From Alphaproteobacteria bacterium TMED109 (GTDB lineage: Bacteria > Pseudomonadota > Alphaproteobacteria > TMED109), in NCBI GenBank assembly GCA_002171375.1, contig NHFK01000027.1, positions 26,591 through 32,755 on the forward strand: DNA of 6,165 bases. Direction: 5' to 3'. A program made the position numbers and the translations under genes. How positions within the stretch are numbered: the stretch's first letter is position 1; every line of letters starts with the position of its first letter. The notes under the pieces were generated by a model. It was not told where the DNA came from. It ran no database searches and saw only the letters and a list, made by a program, of their open reading frames with translations. Shown piece after piece: positions 1 through 6,165 of this stretch.

Positions 1-348
1 TGGAGATGTGGCCATATAATTATAGATAGAAAAGAACAGTCAAAAACTATATTTTTAATGCTAAAAAAGATTAAATTGCTTCTAACTAAAAAAGAAAATT
101 TAGTCCTTTTTCCGCATGGCACTAGAGTTAAATATCGTGCAAAAGTACATATTAAACCAGGAATATATGCTATCTATAAACATTTAAAAATACCAATTAT
201 TCCAGTATATATGGCATCTGGACATGTTTGGGATAAAAAAGGTTTCATAAAGAATCCTGGTATAGTAAAAGTTACTTTTTTTGACTCTATTGAAAGTGGT
301 TATAGTAAGGAAAAGTTCTTAAAATTATTAAATTCAAAATTAAATTAA
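1..348 (+). CDS. plsC: PlsC-like 1-acyl-sn-glycerol-3-phosphate acyltransferase, C-terminal part (5' truncated by window edge)
   Basis: Reading is open from base 1 to TAA at 346-348, giving 115 visible residues; the family is usually about 230-250 residues, so roughly the first half is missing. The Met at base 58 (visible residue 20) is internal, because recognisable family sequence lies before it. The enzyme transfers an acyl chain to lysophosphatidic acid to make phosphatidic acid at the inner face of the cytoplasmic membrane. Visible signatures are CGHIIIDR (residues 3-10, acyltransferase motif II), FPHGTR (37-42, motif III, normally FPEGTR or FPQGTR), KPGIYAI (52-58) and IPIIPV (64-69, motif IV). 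The catalytic HxxxxD motif lies upstream of the window and cannot be checked. The His inside motif III is unusual. The family call is firm; the exact acyl acceptor (lysophosphatidate or another lyso-lipid) is not settled by the sequence. Confidence 0.88.
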   Translation, partial: WRCGHIIIDRKEQSKTIFLMLKKIKLLLTKKENLVLFPHGTRVKYRAKVHIKPGIYAIYKHLKIPIIPVYMASGHVWDKKGFIKNPGIVKVTFFDSIESGYSKEKFLKLLNSKLN

Positions 349-387
349 TTTATTTAGTTTATATAATCTTAATTTTCTTTATTTTAG

Positions 388-393
388 TATAAT
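388..393 (+). promoter_or_regulatory. Possible -10 box upstream of the efflux operon
   Basis: A perfect TATAAT lies 26 bases before the adaptor start in the 71-base gap after plsC. No hexamer resembling TTGACA is found 15-18 bases upstream, and there is no TG extension. In DNA this AT-rich such hexamers arise by chance, and another TATAAT occurs at 362-367. It is the best-placed candidate for a promoter of the adaptor-pump operon, with a predicted start near base 400, but support is weak. Confidence 0.28.
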
Positions 394-398
394 ATATT

Positions 399-410
399 TA
401 TTAATTAATA
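399..410. repeat. 12-bp perfect palindrome between -10-like box and ribosome site
   Basis: TATTAATTAATA reads identically on both strands. It lies just downstream of the TATAAT at 388-393 and abuts the AGGA ribosome-binding sequence (410-413) of the adaptor gene. A repressor bound here would cover the transcription start and leader, so it could be an operator. However, its TTAATTAA core also occurs inside coding sequence elsewhere in the window, so chance in AT-rich DNA is a strong alternative. Confidence 0.25.
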
Positions 411-419
411 GGATATAGT

Positions 420-1661
420 ATGAAACCATTATTTAAAAATATTATAATTTCCTTTTTAATAATCATTCTGGCTTTTATAGTATATTATTTCTTTCTTAAT
501 TCACGTCCTGTTGCGACTGCAAAGCAAGAAAATATAGAATTGCCAATAGTGAATACACTAAAACTATCGTCTATTAAGTATCTATTAAACATAAAAACTT
601 ATGGAGAAATAGTAAGTGATAGAATCTTAAATATAAAATATAGAGAAAATGGTAAAATTATTAAAATTGGTAAAAATATAAAAAATGGAGAATATATTAA
701 TAAAGGCGATTTAATATTTAAAGTTGATTCATTTTATATAGAAAATGAAATAGAAGAAAAAATTACTTCCAGAAAAATTTTATTTTATAACTTAAAAAAG
801 ATCAACTTCCAGATAAGTAGTAATGAACTGAAGCAGAAAGAAATAATTGTTCAAAGAGATATAATAAAAAATCAATTGGACAGAAGGACTGCAGTTAAAT
901 CGCAAGCTTTTTCAGATAATTCAATTGATGAACTTCGTTTATCATTGAGCTTAAAAGAACAGAGTTTGATAGATAATATTGAATTAATTAATATTTTAAA
1001 TATTGAGTTAGAAACTCTTAATACCGAAATTGATAAAATACAAATAATAATTGATAAATTAAATAATGATCTAGAAGAAACTACTGTCTCTGCTCCCTTT
1101 TCAGGGCACATATCTAGTTTAAATATTGAAGTTGGAAAAGAGATAACAAGTAATGATAATTTAGCGGTTTTGAGTGACACTGATAATTTAGAAGCAAAAT
1201 TTTTTATCGGCGGTAGTGATTATTTTAAGCTTACACAATTTAAAAATAATGGTTTAGAAGAGGTAGTTAATATCAAATGGGTTATTGGAAATAAATCTTA
1301 TAAAACTAAAGGAAAAATTAGTAGAATAGATGGGTTAATTAATAAAGAAATTGCGGGAATAAATATATACGCAAAAATTGATAAATCTTTACCTAAAATA
1401 CCACTAGGAGCGTTTATAGAAATTAACCTTATAAGTAATACTCCTTCAGATGCTATAATAGTTCCTAGCTCTTCTATATTTAAAAATAAATATATTTATC
1501 TAGTTAGAAATCAAAAATTAATTAAACGTGAAATAATTGTCATAAGTGAAGAGAGAGAAGGTATTATTATTAAAGATAATAATCTATCTGGTAATTACAT
1601 TGCTACAACCCGTTTAAGTAATATGAAAGATAATATGCAAGTAGAAACTTTACAAAAATAA
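420..1661 (+). CDS. HlyD/AcrA-type periplasmic adaptor (membrane fusion protein) of an RND efflux system
   Basis: This 413-residue protein would bridge the inner-membrane pump encoded next to it and an outer-membrane TolC-type channel. Domains in order: one N-terminal membrane segment (about 7-26) with no lipobox cysteine, so an uncleaved anchor is likely; first half of the lipoyl/barrel-sandwich domain (about 65-102, with ENGKIIKIGKNIKNGEYINKGD); a long charged alpha-helical hairpin (about 103-220) with its turn near AFSDNSID (163-170); second lipoyl half (SAPFSGHI at 224-231, then VGKEIT); a beta-barrel (about 258-340); and a membrane-proximal domain (about 345-405, with IIVPSSSIF). Start: ATG at 420 has AGGA at 410-413, and the frame is closed by a stop at 402, so no longer start is possible nearby. 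Only 28 bases separate it from the pump gene, consistent with co-transcription. The family is clear; the substrate cannot be told from the sequence. Confidence 0.9.
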   Translation: MKPLFKNIIISFLIIILAFIVYYFFLNSRPVATAKQENIELPIVNTLKLSSIKYLLNIKTYGEIVSDRILNIKYRENGKIIKIGKNIKNGEYINKGDLIFKVDSFYIENEIEEKITSRKILFYNLKKINFQISSNELKQKEIIVQRDIIKNQLDRRTAVKSQAFSDNSIDELRLSLSLKEQSLIDNIELINILNIELETLNTEIDKIQIIIDKLNNDLEETTVSAPFSGHISSLNIEVGKEITSNDNLAVLSDTDNLEAKFFIGGSDYFKLTQFKNNGLEEVVNIKWVIGNKSYKTKGKISRIDGLINKEIAGINIYAKIDKSLPKIPLGAFIEINLISNTPSDAIIVPSSSIFKNKYIYLVRNQKLIKREIIVISEEREGIIIKDNNLSGNYIATTRLSNMKDNMQVETLQK

Positions 1662-1689
1662 TTTTAGATGATCATGAAAGTTAATTAAT

Positions 1690-4600
1690 TTGAATATTTT
1701 AAACCTTTTTTCTACTCATAAAACTGCCTCAAACGTTCTGATGGTTATTATATTACTTTTTGGTTTATTAGGGTTATTAAAATTAAATGTACAATCATTA
1801 CCTGATTTTGGCTTTGACTTAATTACAATAAGTGTAGATTGGAAAAGTGCAAGTCCAAGAGATGTTGAAAATCAAATTATAAAATCAATTGAACCTGAAG
1901 TCAGAACTATAGATGGAGTTAGAAAAGTCAATTCTACTGCCAGAGAGGGCGTTGGTCAGTTAAGTATTGAATTTGTTAAAAATACAGATATGCAGAGAGC
2001 ATTATCTGACGTTAGTTCTGCTGTAAGTAGAATTCTCAGTTTACCAGAAGATTCTGAAAAACCTAAAGTCAGAAGAATTATAAGATATGAAACGGTGGGA
2101 AGATTATTATTATATGGAGATATATCTGAGGAACTTATTAGAAACAATGCAAAAAAAATCCGTGATGATTTACTTAATTTAGGAATAGATAAAGTTAATA
2201 TTCTGGGTATGAGGGATAAGGAAATAGTAGTTGCAATAGATCCATTATCTTTAATGACTTTTAAAAAATCGATGCAAGATATTTCCGATAAAATATATGC
2301 GTTTTCAGAAGATTTTCCTGTTGGTACTATTGAAGATTCAGATATTAGAAAAATAAAAATTTCAGGACAAAAAAATACAATAGAGCAGCTGAAAGGTCTT
2401 TCAATAATTAGTGGGGAATTTGGTGAACAAGTGTACCTTAAAGATATAGCCAATATTTATATTAATTATGACAGTGAGGGACAATACGGCTTAGTAAATA
2501 ACAAACAAGCAATAAGCCTTGATATTAAAAGAGCAGCCGGAAGAAATTCCTTAAAAATGGCAAAAATTTTGGAAAATTATGTTGTTGATTTTCAAAAAAA
2601 TTTACCACCAAATTTAAATGTTAAAATTTATGATTTAAGTGTCCAATCTGTAAGAGATAGAATTAATCTATTGATTAAAAATGGTTTAGGTGGCCTAGTT
2701 TTAGTGGTTATAATTTTATTTTTATTTCTTTCAGGAAGAGTAGCTTTTTGGGTTGCGTTTGGTATTCCTATTGCTTTAGCTGGTACACTTGGAGTAATGC
2801 TTATATCAGGCCAGACAATAAATATGGTTAGTTTATTTGCTTTGATTATGATGCTTGGTATAATTGTAGATGACGCCATAGTTGTTGCTGAATATGCTCA
2901 AACTAGGCATGAAGAAGGAGATGATTCAGTTTCAGCAGCAAGAAAAGGTGCTAGTAAAATGTTCCTTCCTGTTTTTACTGCAGCAATTACTACTGTTGCG
3001 GCTTTCATCCCTATATTTTTAATTACAGGTATTATTGGCCAAGTTATAGAAGCTATTCCATTAGTAGCTATAGCTGTTTTAATTGCTTCTCTTGTAGAGT
3101 GTTTTCTTATATTGCCTGGACATTTATCATTAGCTTTAAAAAATAAAAAAAAGAATATTTCTAAATTCAGAATTAAATTTAACAAATATTTCTTTATTAT
3201 AAGACAAAACTATTTTCGTAAATTAGTAGGACATGCAACAAAATATAGATATGTAACTTTATCTGCTACGCTTTCTGTTTTAATAATAGTATTAGGTTTA
3301 ATGTCAGGAGGAAGAGTATCTTTTGTTTTTTTTCCTTCTCCAGAGCCTGATATAATTTATGTTAATTTTAATTTTTCTCCAGGGACTTCTAAAGAAAATA
3401 CATCTTCTATGATAACTGAATTAGAAAAATCATTACTAGAAGTTGATCATAATAAAGAAGTAAAGACATATTTTTCAATTATAGGTAAATCATTGGGTTT
3501 ACCTGGAAGTGTTCAGCAGATCCAGGGGCAACATATAGGAGCAATGGTGGTTGAATTAGTCAGTTCAGATTCAAGAATAACTGAGGTTAGTGATTTAATA
3601 ATTAGATGGAAAAAAAATATAAATAAACTAGCAGGATTAGAGTCAATGACAATATCCTCTAAACGGCAAGGCCCTCCTGGAAAAGATATAGATATTAGAA
3701 TTATTCCGAATAATATTAATAACGATATTTCTTATACTAAATTAGTAGCAGATGAAGTCAAAAGTCTACTATCTAAATATGAGGGAGTAAGTGATATTTA
3801 TGATGACTTACCTTGGGGTAAAGAAGAATTAGTATTAAAATTATTACCATCAGGAAAATCTTTAGGCTTTACGACTCTCGAAGTTGCAAATCAAATTCGT
3901 GCTGCTTTTAGAGGAATAGTAGTCAAAAGATTTTCGGATGGGTCTGAAGAAATTTTAATTAGAATTAGATACGATAATCAAAGACTTAGAGAGATAGATT
4001 TAAAAAATATGTTTATTATGTCTTCTAGTAAAAACTTTATTCCATTGAGTCAAATTGTAGAATTAGAATATGAAAAAGGTTTTTCAATTATTAGGAGAGA
4101 GAATGGTAAGTCTGAAGTATCTATTACGGCAGAAATTGATGAAAAAATAATTGCACCTTCTACAATATTAAATGCACTTTCTGATGGCCCTCTAGATGAG
4201 GTAATTATTGATAAAGGGTACAGCTGGAGATTAGCTGGTAGGTCTGAAGAACAAAGTGAAACTTTAATGGATATGAAAATAGGAACAGCCATTGGATTAG
4301 TTTTAATATTTATAATTTTGTCTGGAGTTTTTTCATCCTATAGTAGGCCTCTTATAGTTATGAGTATTATTCCTTTTGCAGCATTAGGATCTATTATTGG
4401 TCATTGGCTTACAGGCTTTAATATTACTATTTTATCTTTGGTAGCACTTTTAGGATTAGCAGGAATTGTAATTAATGATTCTATAATTATGGTTTCTACA
4501 ATTGATGATAAAATAAAAAAAGGTATCAGTATATTTAATGCTGTAATTGATGGGGCATGTGAGAGATTCAGAGCAGTAATTTTGACATCTTTAACAACAA

Positions 4601-4791
4601 TATCTGGCCTTATTCCTCTTCTCTTTGAAGGTAGTACTCAAGCTCAATTTTTAAAACCTATGGCAATTACAATAGTATTTGGTTTGATTGCTACAACTTT
4701 TTTAGTATTATTTTTAGTGCCAGCATTAATTTTAGTACAAAATGATATTAAAAATATATTTAATAAAATTAGTTCTAGCATATCTAGTTAA
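1690..4791 (+). CDS. RND efflux transporter permease subunit (AcrB/HAE1-like)
   Basis: This 1033-residue, full-length inner-membrane proton-driven exporter is expected to work as a trimer with the adaptor encoded just upstream. It has the classic duplicated layout: TM1 (13-31), a first periplasmic porter/docking domain (about 33-330), TM2-TM6 (about 331-477), TM7 (about 520-540), a second periplasmic domain (about 541-862), and TM8-TM12 (about 865-1016). TM4 carries the acidic pair D394-D395 in GIIVDDAIVVAE, equivalent to AcrB D407/D408 of the proton relay. TM10 has GIVINDSIIMV (925-935), with Asn-Asp where AcrB has Lys-Asn. Other family signatures are SIEPEVRTIDGV (66-77) and LPEDSEKP (118-125). 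Start: TTG at 1690 fits the family N-terminus (MNILNLFSTHKTASNVLM), and a stop at 1675 with no ATG between leaves little choice; the GAAAG at 1676-1680 is a weak ribosome site. Substrate is unknown: drugs, lipids and other hydrophobic compounds are all possible. Confidence 0.94.
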   Translation: MNILNLFSTHKTASNVLMVIILLFGLLGLLKLNVQSLPDFGFDLITISVDWKSASPRDVENQIIKSIEPEVRTIDGVRKVNSTAREGVGQLSIEFVKNTDMQRALSDVSSAVSRILSLPEDSEKPKVRRIIRYETVGRLLLYGDISEELIRNNAKKIRDDLLNLGIDKVNILGMRDKEIVVAIDPLSLMTFKKSMQDISDKIYAFSEDFPVGTIEDSDIRKIKISGQKNTIEQLKGLSIISGEFGEQVYLKDIANIYINYDSEGQYGLVNNKQAISLDIKRAAGRNSLKMAKILENYVVDFQKNLPPNLNVKIYDLSVQSVRDRINLLIKNGLGGLVLVVIILFLFLSGRVAFWVAFGIPIALAGTLGVMLISGQTINMVSLFALIMMLGIIVDDAIVVAEYAQTRHEEGDDSVSAARKGASKMFLPVFTAAITTVAAFIPIFLITGIIGQVIEAIPLVAIAVLIASLVECFLILPGHLSLALKNKKKNISKFRIKFNKYFFIIRQNYFRKLVGHATKYRYVTLSATLSVLIIVLGLMSGGRVSFVFFPSPEPDIIYVNFNFSPGTSKENTSSMITELEKSLLEVDHNKEVKTYFSIIGKSLGLPGSVQQIQGQHIGAMVVELVSSDSRITEVSDLIIRWKKNINKLAGLESMTISSKRQGPPGKDIDIRIIPNNINNDISYTKLVADEVKSLLSKYEGVSDIYDDLPWGKEELVLKLLPSGKSLGFTTLEVANQIRAAFRGIVVKRFSDGSEEILIRIRYDNQRLREIDLKNMFIMSSSKNFIPLSQIVELEYEKGFSIIRRENGKSEVSITAEIDEKIIAPSTILNALSDGPLDEVIIDKGYSWRLAGRSEEQSETLMDMKIGTAIGLVLIFIILSGVFSSYSRPLIVMSIIPFAALGSIIGHWLTGFNITILSLVALLGLAGIVINDSIIMVSTIDDKIKKGISIFNAVIDGACERFRAVILTSLTTISGLIPLLFEGSTQAQFLKPMAITIVFGLIATTFLVLFLVPALILVQNDIKNIFNKISSSISS

Positions 4792-4803
4792 AAATTTATT
4801 AAG

Positions 4804-4810
4804 AGGAGGT
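4804..4810 (+). promoter_or_regulatory. Strong Shine-Dalgarno sequence fixing the TTG start of the YdhR-like gene
   Basis: AGGAGGT is a near-perfect match to the anti-16S core, six bases before the TTG at 4817. It selects this TTG over the in-frame ATG at 4742, which would put the start inside the end of the pump gene and add 25 residues that do not resemble the family. It is much stronger than the ribosome sites of the adaptor and the pump. Confidence 0.85.
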
Positions 4811-4816
4811 TCCAAA

Positions 4817-5125
4817 TTGTTTGTTGTCATAGTAAAATTTAAAATTCCAGATGATTTAAATAGTAATGATATTAAAAAAAAATTTCAAGAAACAGCACCA
4901 ATGTACCAGGAAACTACTGGTCTTATTAGAAAAAATTATTTACTGAATAAGGATAAAAATATAGCTGGAGGTGTATATATTTTTGATAATTCTAAAAATG
5001 CTCATTTATGGTTTGATCAAAGCCGAATAAAATGGCTAACTGAGAGATACTCAGAACCAGAGGTTTCTTATTTTTATTCTCCAGTAGAAGTAAATAATTC
5101 TGATAATAAGATTAATATAAGTTAG
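4817..5125 (+). CDS. YdhR-like putative monooxygenase (small dimeric alpha/beta-barrel protein)
   Basis: A 102-residue soluble protein with no signal peptide or membrane segment. It resembles the YdhR family (putative mono-oxygenase, ferredoxin-like alpha+beta barrel dimers related to ABM enzymes). Visible features are an opening beta strand (FVVIVKFKI, 2-10), a helix (about 16-28), YQETTGLIRKNYL (30-42), AGGVYIF (50-56), a helix with LWFDQSRIKWLTERY (64-78), and a final strand with VSYFYSPVEV (83-92). Most family members have no proven reaction; oxidation of aromatic or polycyclic compounds without a metal or flavin is suggested from fold relatives only. The TTG start is set by the AGGAGGT at 4804-4810; a longer ATG version from 4742 overlaps the pump frame and is unlikely. 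It follows the pump by 25 bases and probably shares its transcript. It converges on the TrkH gene with 11 bases between the stops. Family call is good; function and link to efflux are inference. Confidence 0.78.
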   Translation: MFVVIVKFKIPDDLNSNDIKKKFQETAPMYQETTGLIRKNYLLNKDKNIAGGVYIFDNSKNAHLWFDQSRIKWLTERYSEPEVSYFYSPVEVNNSDNKINIS

Positions 5126-5136
5126 TTTCTTAAGAT

Positions 5137-6165
5137 TTAATATTTTTTCCAGAAAGAAGGCATTATTAATATTAAAACTGCTAGAAATTCTAATCTACCT
5201 ATGATCATTGAAGCAGATAATACCCATTTAGCTTGATTAGGTAAATTACTAAAGCTTCCTAATGGACCTATCTCAGAACTAAGACCAGGTCCTACAACTG
5301 CTATTGAAGTAGCAGCAGCTGAAAAAGAAGTTAATAAATCTAATCCCATCAGGTATAATATTCCAGCAACAATTATAACTGAGGCTATAAATAAAAAAAT
5401 TAGTGCTAATATAGAAAGAGTCGTTTTATCATCCATTATTGCTTTAGAATAAGTTATTTTAAGTATTTGATGAGGTCTAATAATTTTCTGTATCTGCTGT
5501 AAAATGACTTTAAAAAGAATTTGTATTCTAAATATTTTTATTCCACCAGTAGTAGATCCGGTGCATCCTCCGATTAACATGAATATGAATAGAAGACTAA
5601 TTGAAAAGCTTCCCCATTTAGAAAAATCTTCTGTAGAGTAGCCAGTTCCAGTAATAATAGATATTACATTGAAAGAAGAAATTCTAATAGATTCTATAAA
5701 ACTAATATTTAATTTAAGGTTTAAAGAAATTGCAATAATGAATATGGCAATCAAAATTGTTATAAGAAATCCTTTAACTTGTTTATCATAAAATATAGAT
5801 TTTACATTATTAAAAGATTTAGCATAAAGAATAAAAGGCAAGCTTGCTGCTATCATTCCAAATATTATAATTGCTTCAATTAAAATGCTATCAAAATGAG
5901 CAATGGAGTTATTTTTAGTTGAATACCCACCGGTAGCAATTGTAGTCATAGCGTGGCAAATAGAATCAAATATAGGCATACCAGCAATAGCTAGAAGGAA
6001 TGCACAAATAAAAGTAAAAAATGTGTAAATGATTATTATAGATTTAGCTAAGCTGTTAACTCTTTCTTTTAGTTTATCATTCGGCTCGATCTGATCAGAG
6101 AAGAATAATTGTAAACCACTCATATGTAATAAGGGTAAAGCAGCTACTGCCATTACTATAATTCC
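5137..6165 (-). CDS. trkH: TrkH-family potassium uptake channel subunit, N-terminus missing (cut by window edge)
   Basis: Reading on the minus strand is open from the window edge (6165) to TAA at 5137-5139, giving 342 visible residues of an expected 480 or so. The Met at 6151-6153 is internal: the four codons before it (GIIV) continue the conserved GIIVMAVAALPLL helix of TrkH. The protein is the K+-translocating inner-membrane subunit, normally gated by the NAD/nucleotide-binding TrkA, which is not in this window. Three of the four selectivity-filter loops are visible: ATGGYST (5917-5937), GTGYST (5632-5649) and VGPGL (5281-5295); the first lies outside. The intramembrane gating-loop signature GGCTGSTTGGIK (visible residues 199-210) and the C-terminal GRLEF...PSFW are also present. 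Many hydrophobic segments fit the repeated M1-P-M2 topology. KtrB is a close relative, but the N-terminal wording and C-terminal end favour TrkH. Confidence 0.92.
   Translation of the reverse strand, partial: GIIVMAVAALPLLHMSGLQLFFSDQIEPNDKLKERVNSLAKSIIIIYTFFTFICAFLLAIAGMPIFDSICHAMTTIATGGYSTKNNSIAHFDSILIEAIIIFGMIAASLPFILYAKSFNNVKSIFYDKQVKGFLITILIAIFIIAISLNLKLNISFIESIRISSFNVISIITGTGYSTEDFSKWGSFSISLLFIFMLIGGCTGSTTGGIKIFRIQILFKVILQQIQKIIRPHQILKITYSKAIMDDKTTLSILALIFLFIASVIIVAGILYLMGLDLLTSFSAAATSIAVVGPGLSSEIGPLGSFSNLPNQAKWVLSASMIIGRLEFLAVLILIMPSFWKKY

Noticed and set aside
342..351. AAATTAATTT palindrome over the plsC stop as a possible terminator
   Set aside because: No loop, no G/C pairs and no following T-run; not a credible intrinsic terminator.
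872..1180. Minus-strand open frame of 102 codons opposite the adaptor
   Set aside because: Lies entirely within the well-supported adaptor hairpin region and has no recognisable family or ribosome site; it is a shadow of the real gene.
1681..1688. TTAATTAA just before the pump start, echoing the palindrome before the adaptor start
   Set aside because: The same octamer occurs several times inside the adaptor coding sequence, so it is expected from base composition rather than a shared control site.
1956..3185. Minus-strand open frames at 1956-2453, 2628-2879 and 2898-3185
   Set aside because: All lie opposite conserved RND coding sequence, and their composition mirrors the plus-strand gene; no independent support.
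4050..4292. Minus-strand open frame of 80 codons opposite the second periplasmic domain of the pump
   Set aside because: Shadow of the RND gene with no family resemblance.
4742..4816. Longer start (ATG 4742) for the YdhR-like gene, overlapping the end of the pump gene
   Set aside because: The extra 25 residues do not resemble the family N-terminus and would be read from across the Shine-Dalgarno itself; AGGAGGT plus TTG at 4817 explains the start better.
1..6165. A previously undescribed system (defence, mobile or RNA-based)
   Set aside because: Every long open region is accounted for by a known family, intergenic gaps are at most 71 bases, and no repeats, RNA structures or unusual gene fusions were seen.

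Overview
The window is strongly AT-rich, with A/T-ending codons, AGA as the common arginine codon and very short intergenic gaps. This is the style of a small, streamlined bacterial genome. The protein families and their wording (an alphaproteobacterial-type PlsC tail, an HlyD/RND pair, a YdhR-like protein, a TrkH ending in GRLEF...PSFW) suggest a low-GC alphaproteobacterium, perhaps a free-living marine lineage of the SAR11/HIMB59 type. That placement is inferred from style; no rRNA or other marker gene is present.

Layout: (1) 1-348, + strand: the C-terminal half of a PlsC-like 1-acylglycerol-3-phosphate acyltransferase, cut by the left edge. (2) 349-419: a 71-base AT-rich gap with a consensus TATAAT and a 12-bp palindrome just before the next gene. 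(3) 420-1661, + strand: an HlyD/AcrA-type periplasmic adaptor. (4) 1690-4791, + strand: a full-length RND (AcrB-like) inner-membrane pump subunit. (5) 4817-5125, + strand: a small YdhR-like protein of the dimeric alpha/beta-barrel monooxygenase type, starting at TTG behind a perfect GGAGG. (6) 5137-6165, - strand: most of a TrkH potassium-uptake channel subunit, convergent with gene 5 and cut by the right edge.

Genes 3-5 are separated by only 28 and 25 bases and probably form one operon. Adaptor and pump would build a tripartite efflux system with an outer-membrane TolC-type channel encoded elsewhere. The YdhR-like protein is a plausible but unproven accessory. PlsC (phospholipid synthesis) and TrkH (K+ import) look like unrelated housekeeping neighbours.

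I see no mobile element, RNA gene, CRISPR array or phage gene, and no evidence of an undescribed system. The window reads as ordinary chromosome, and the findings below are modest.
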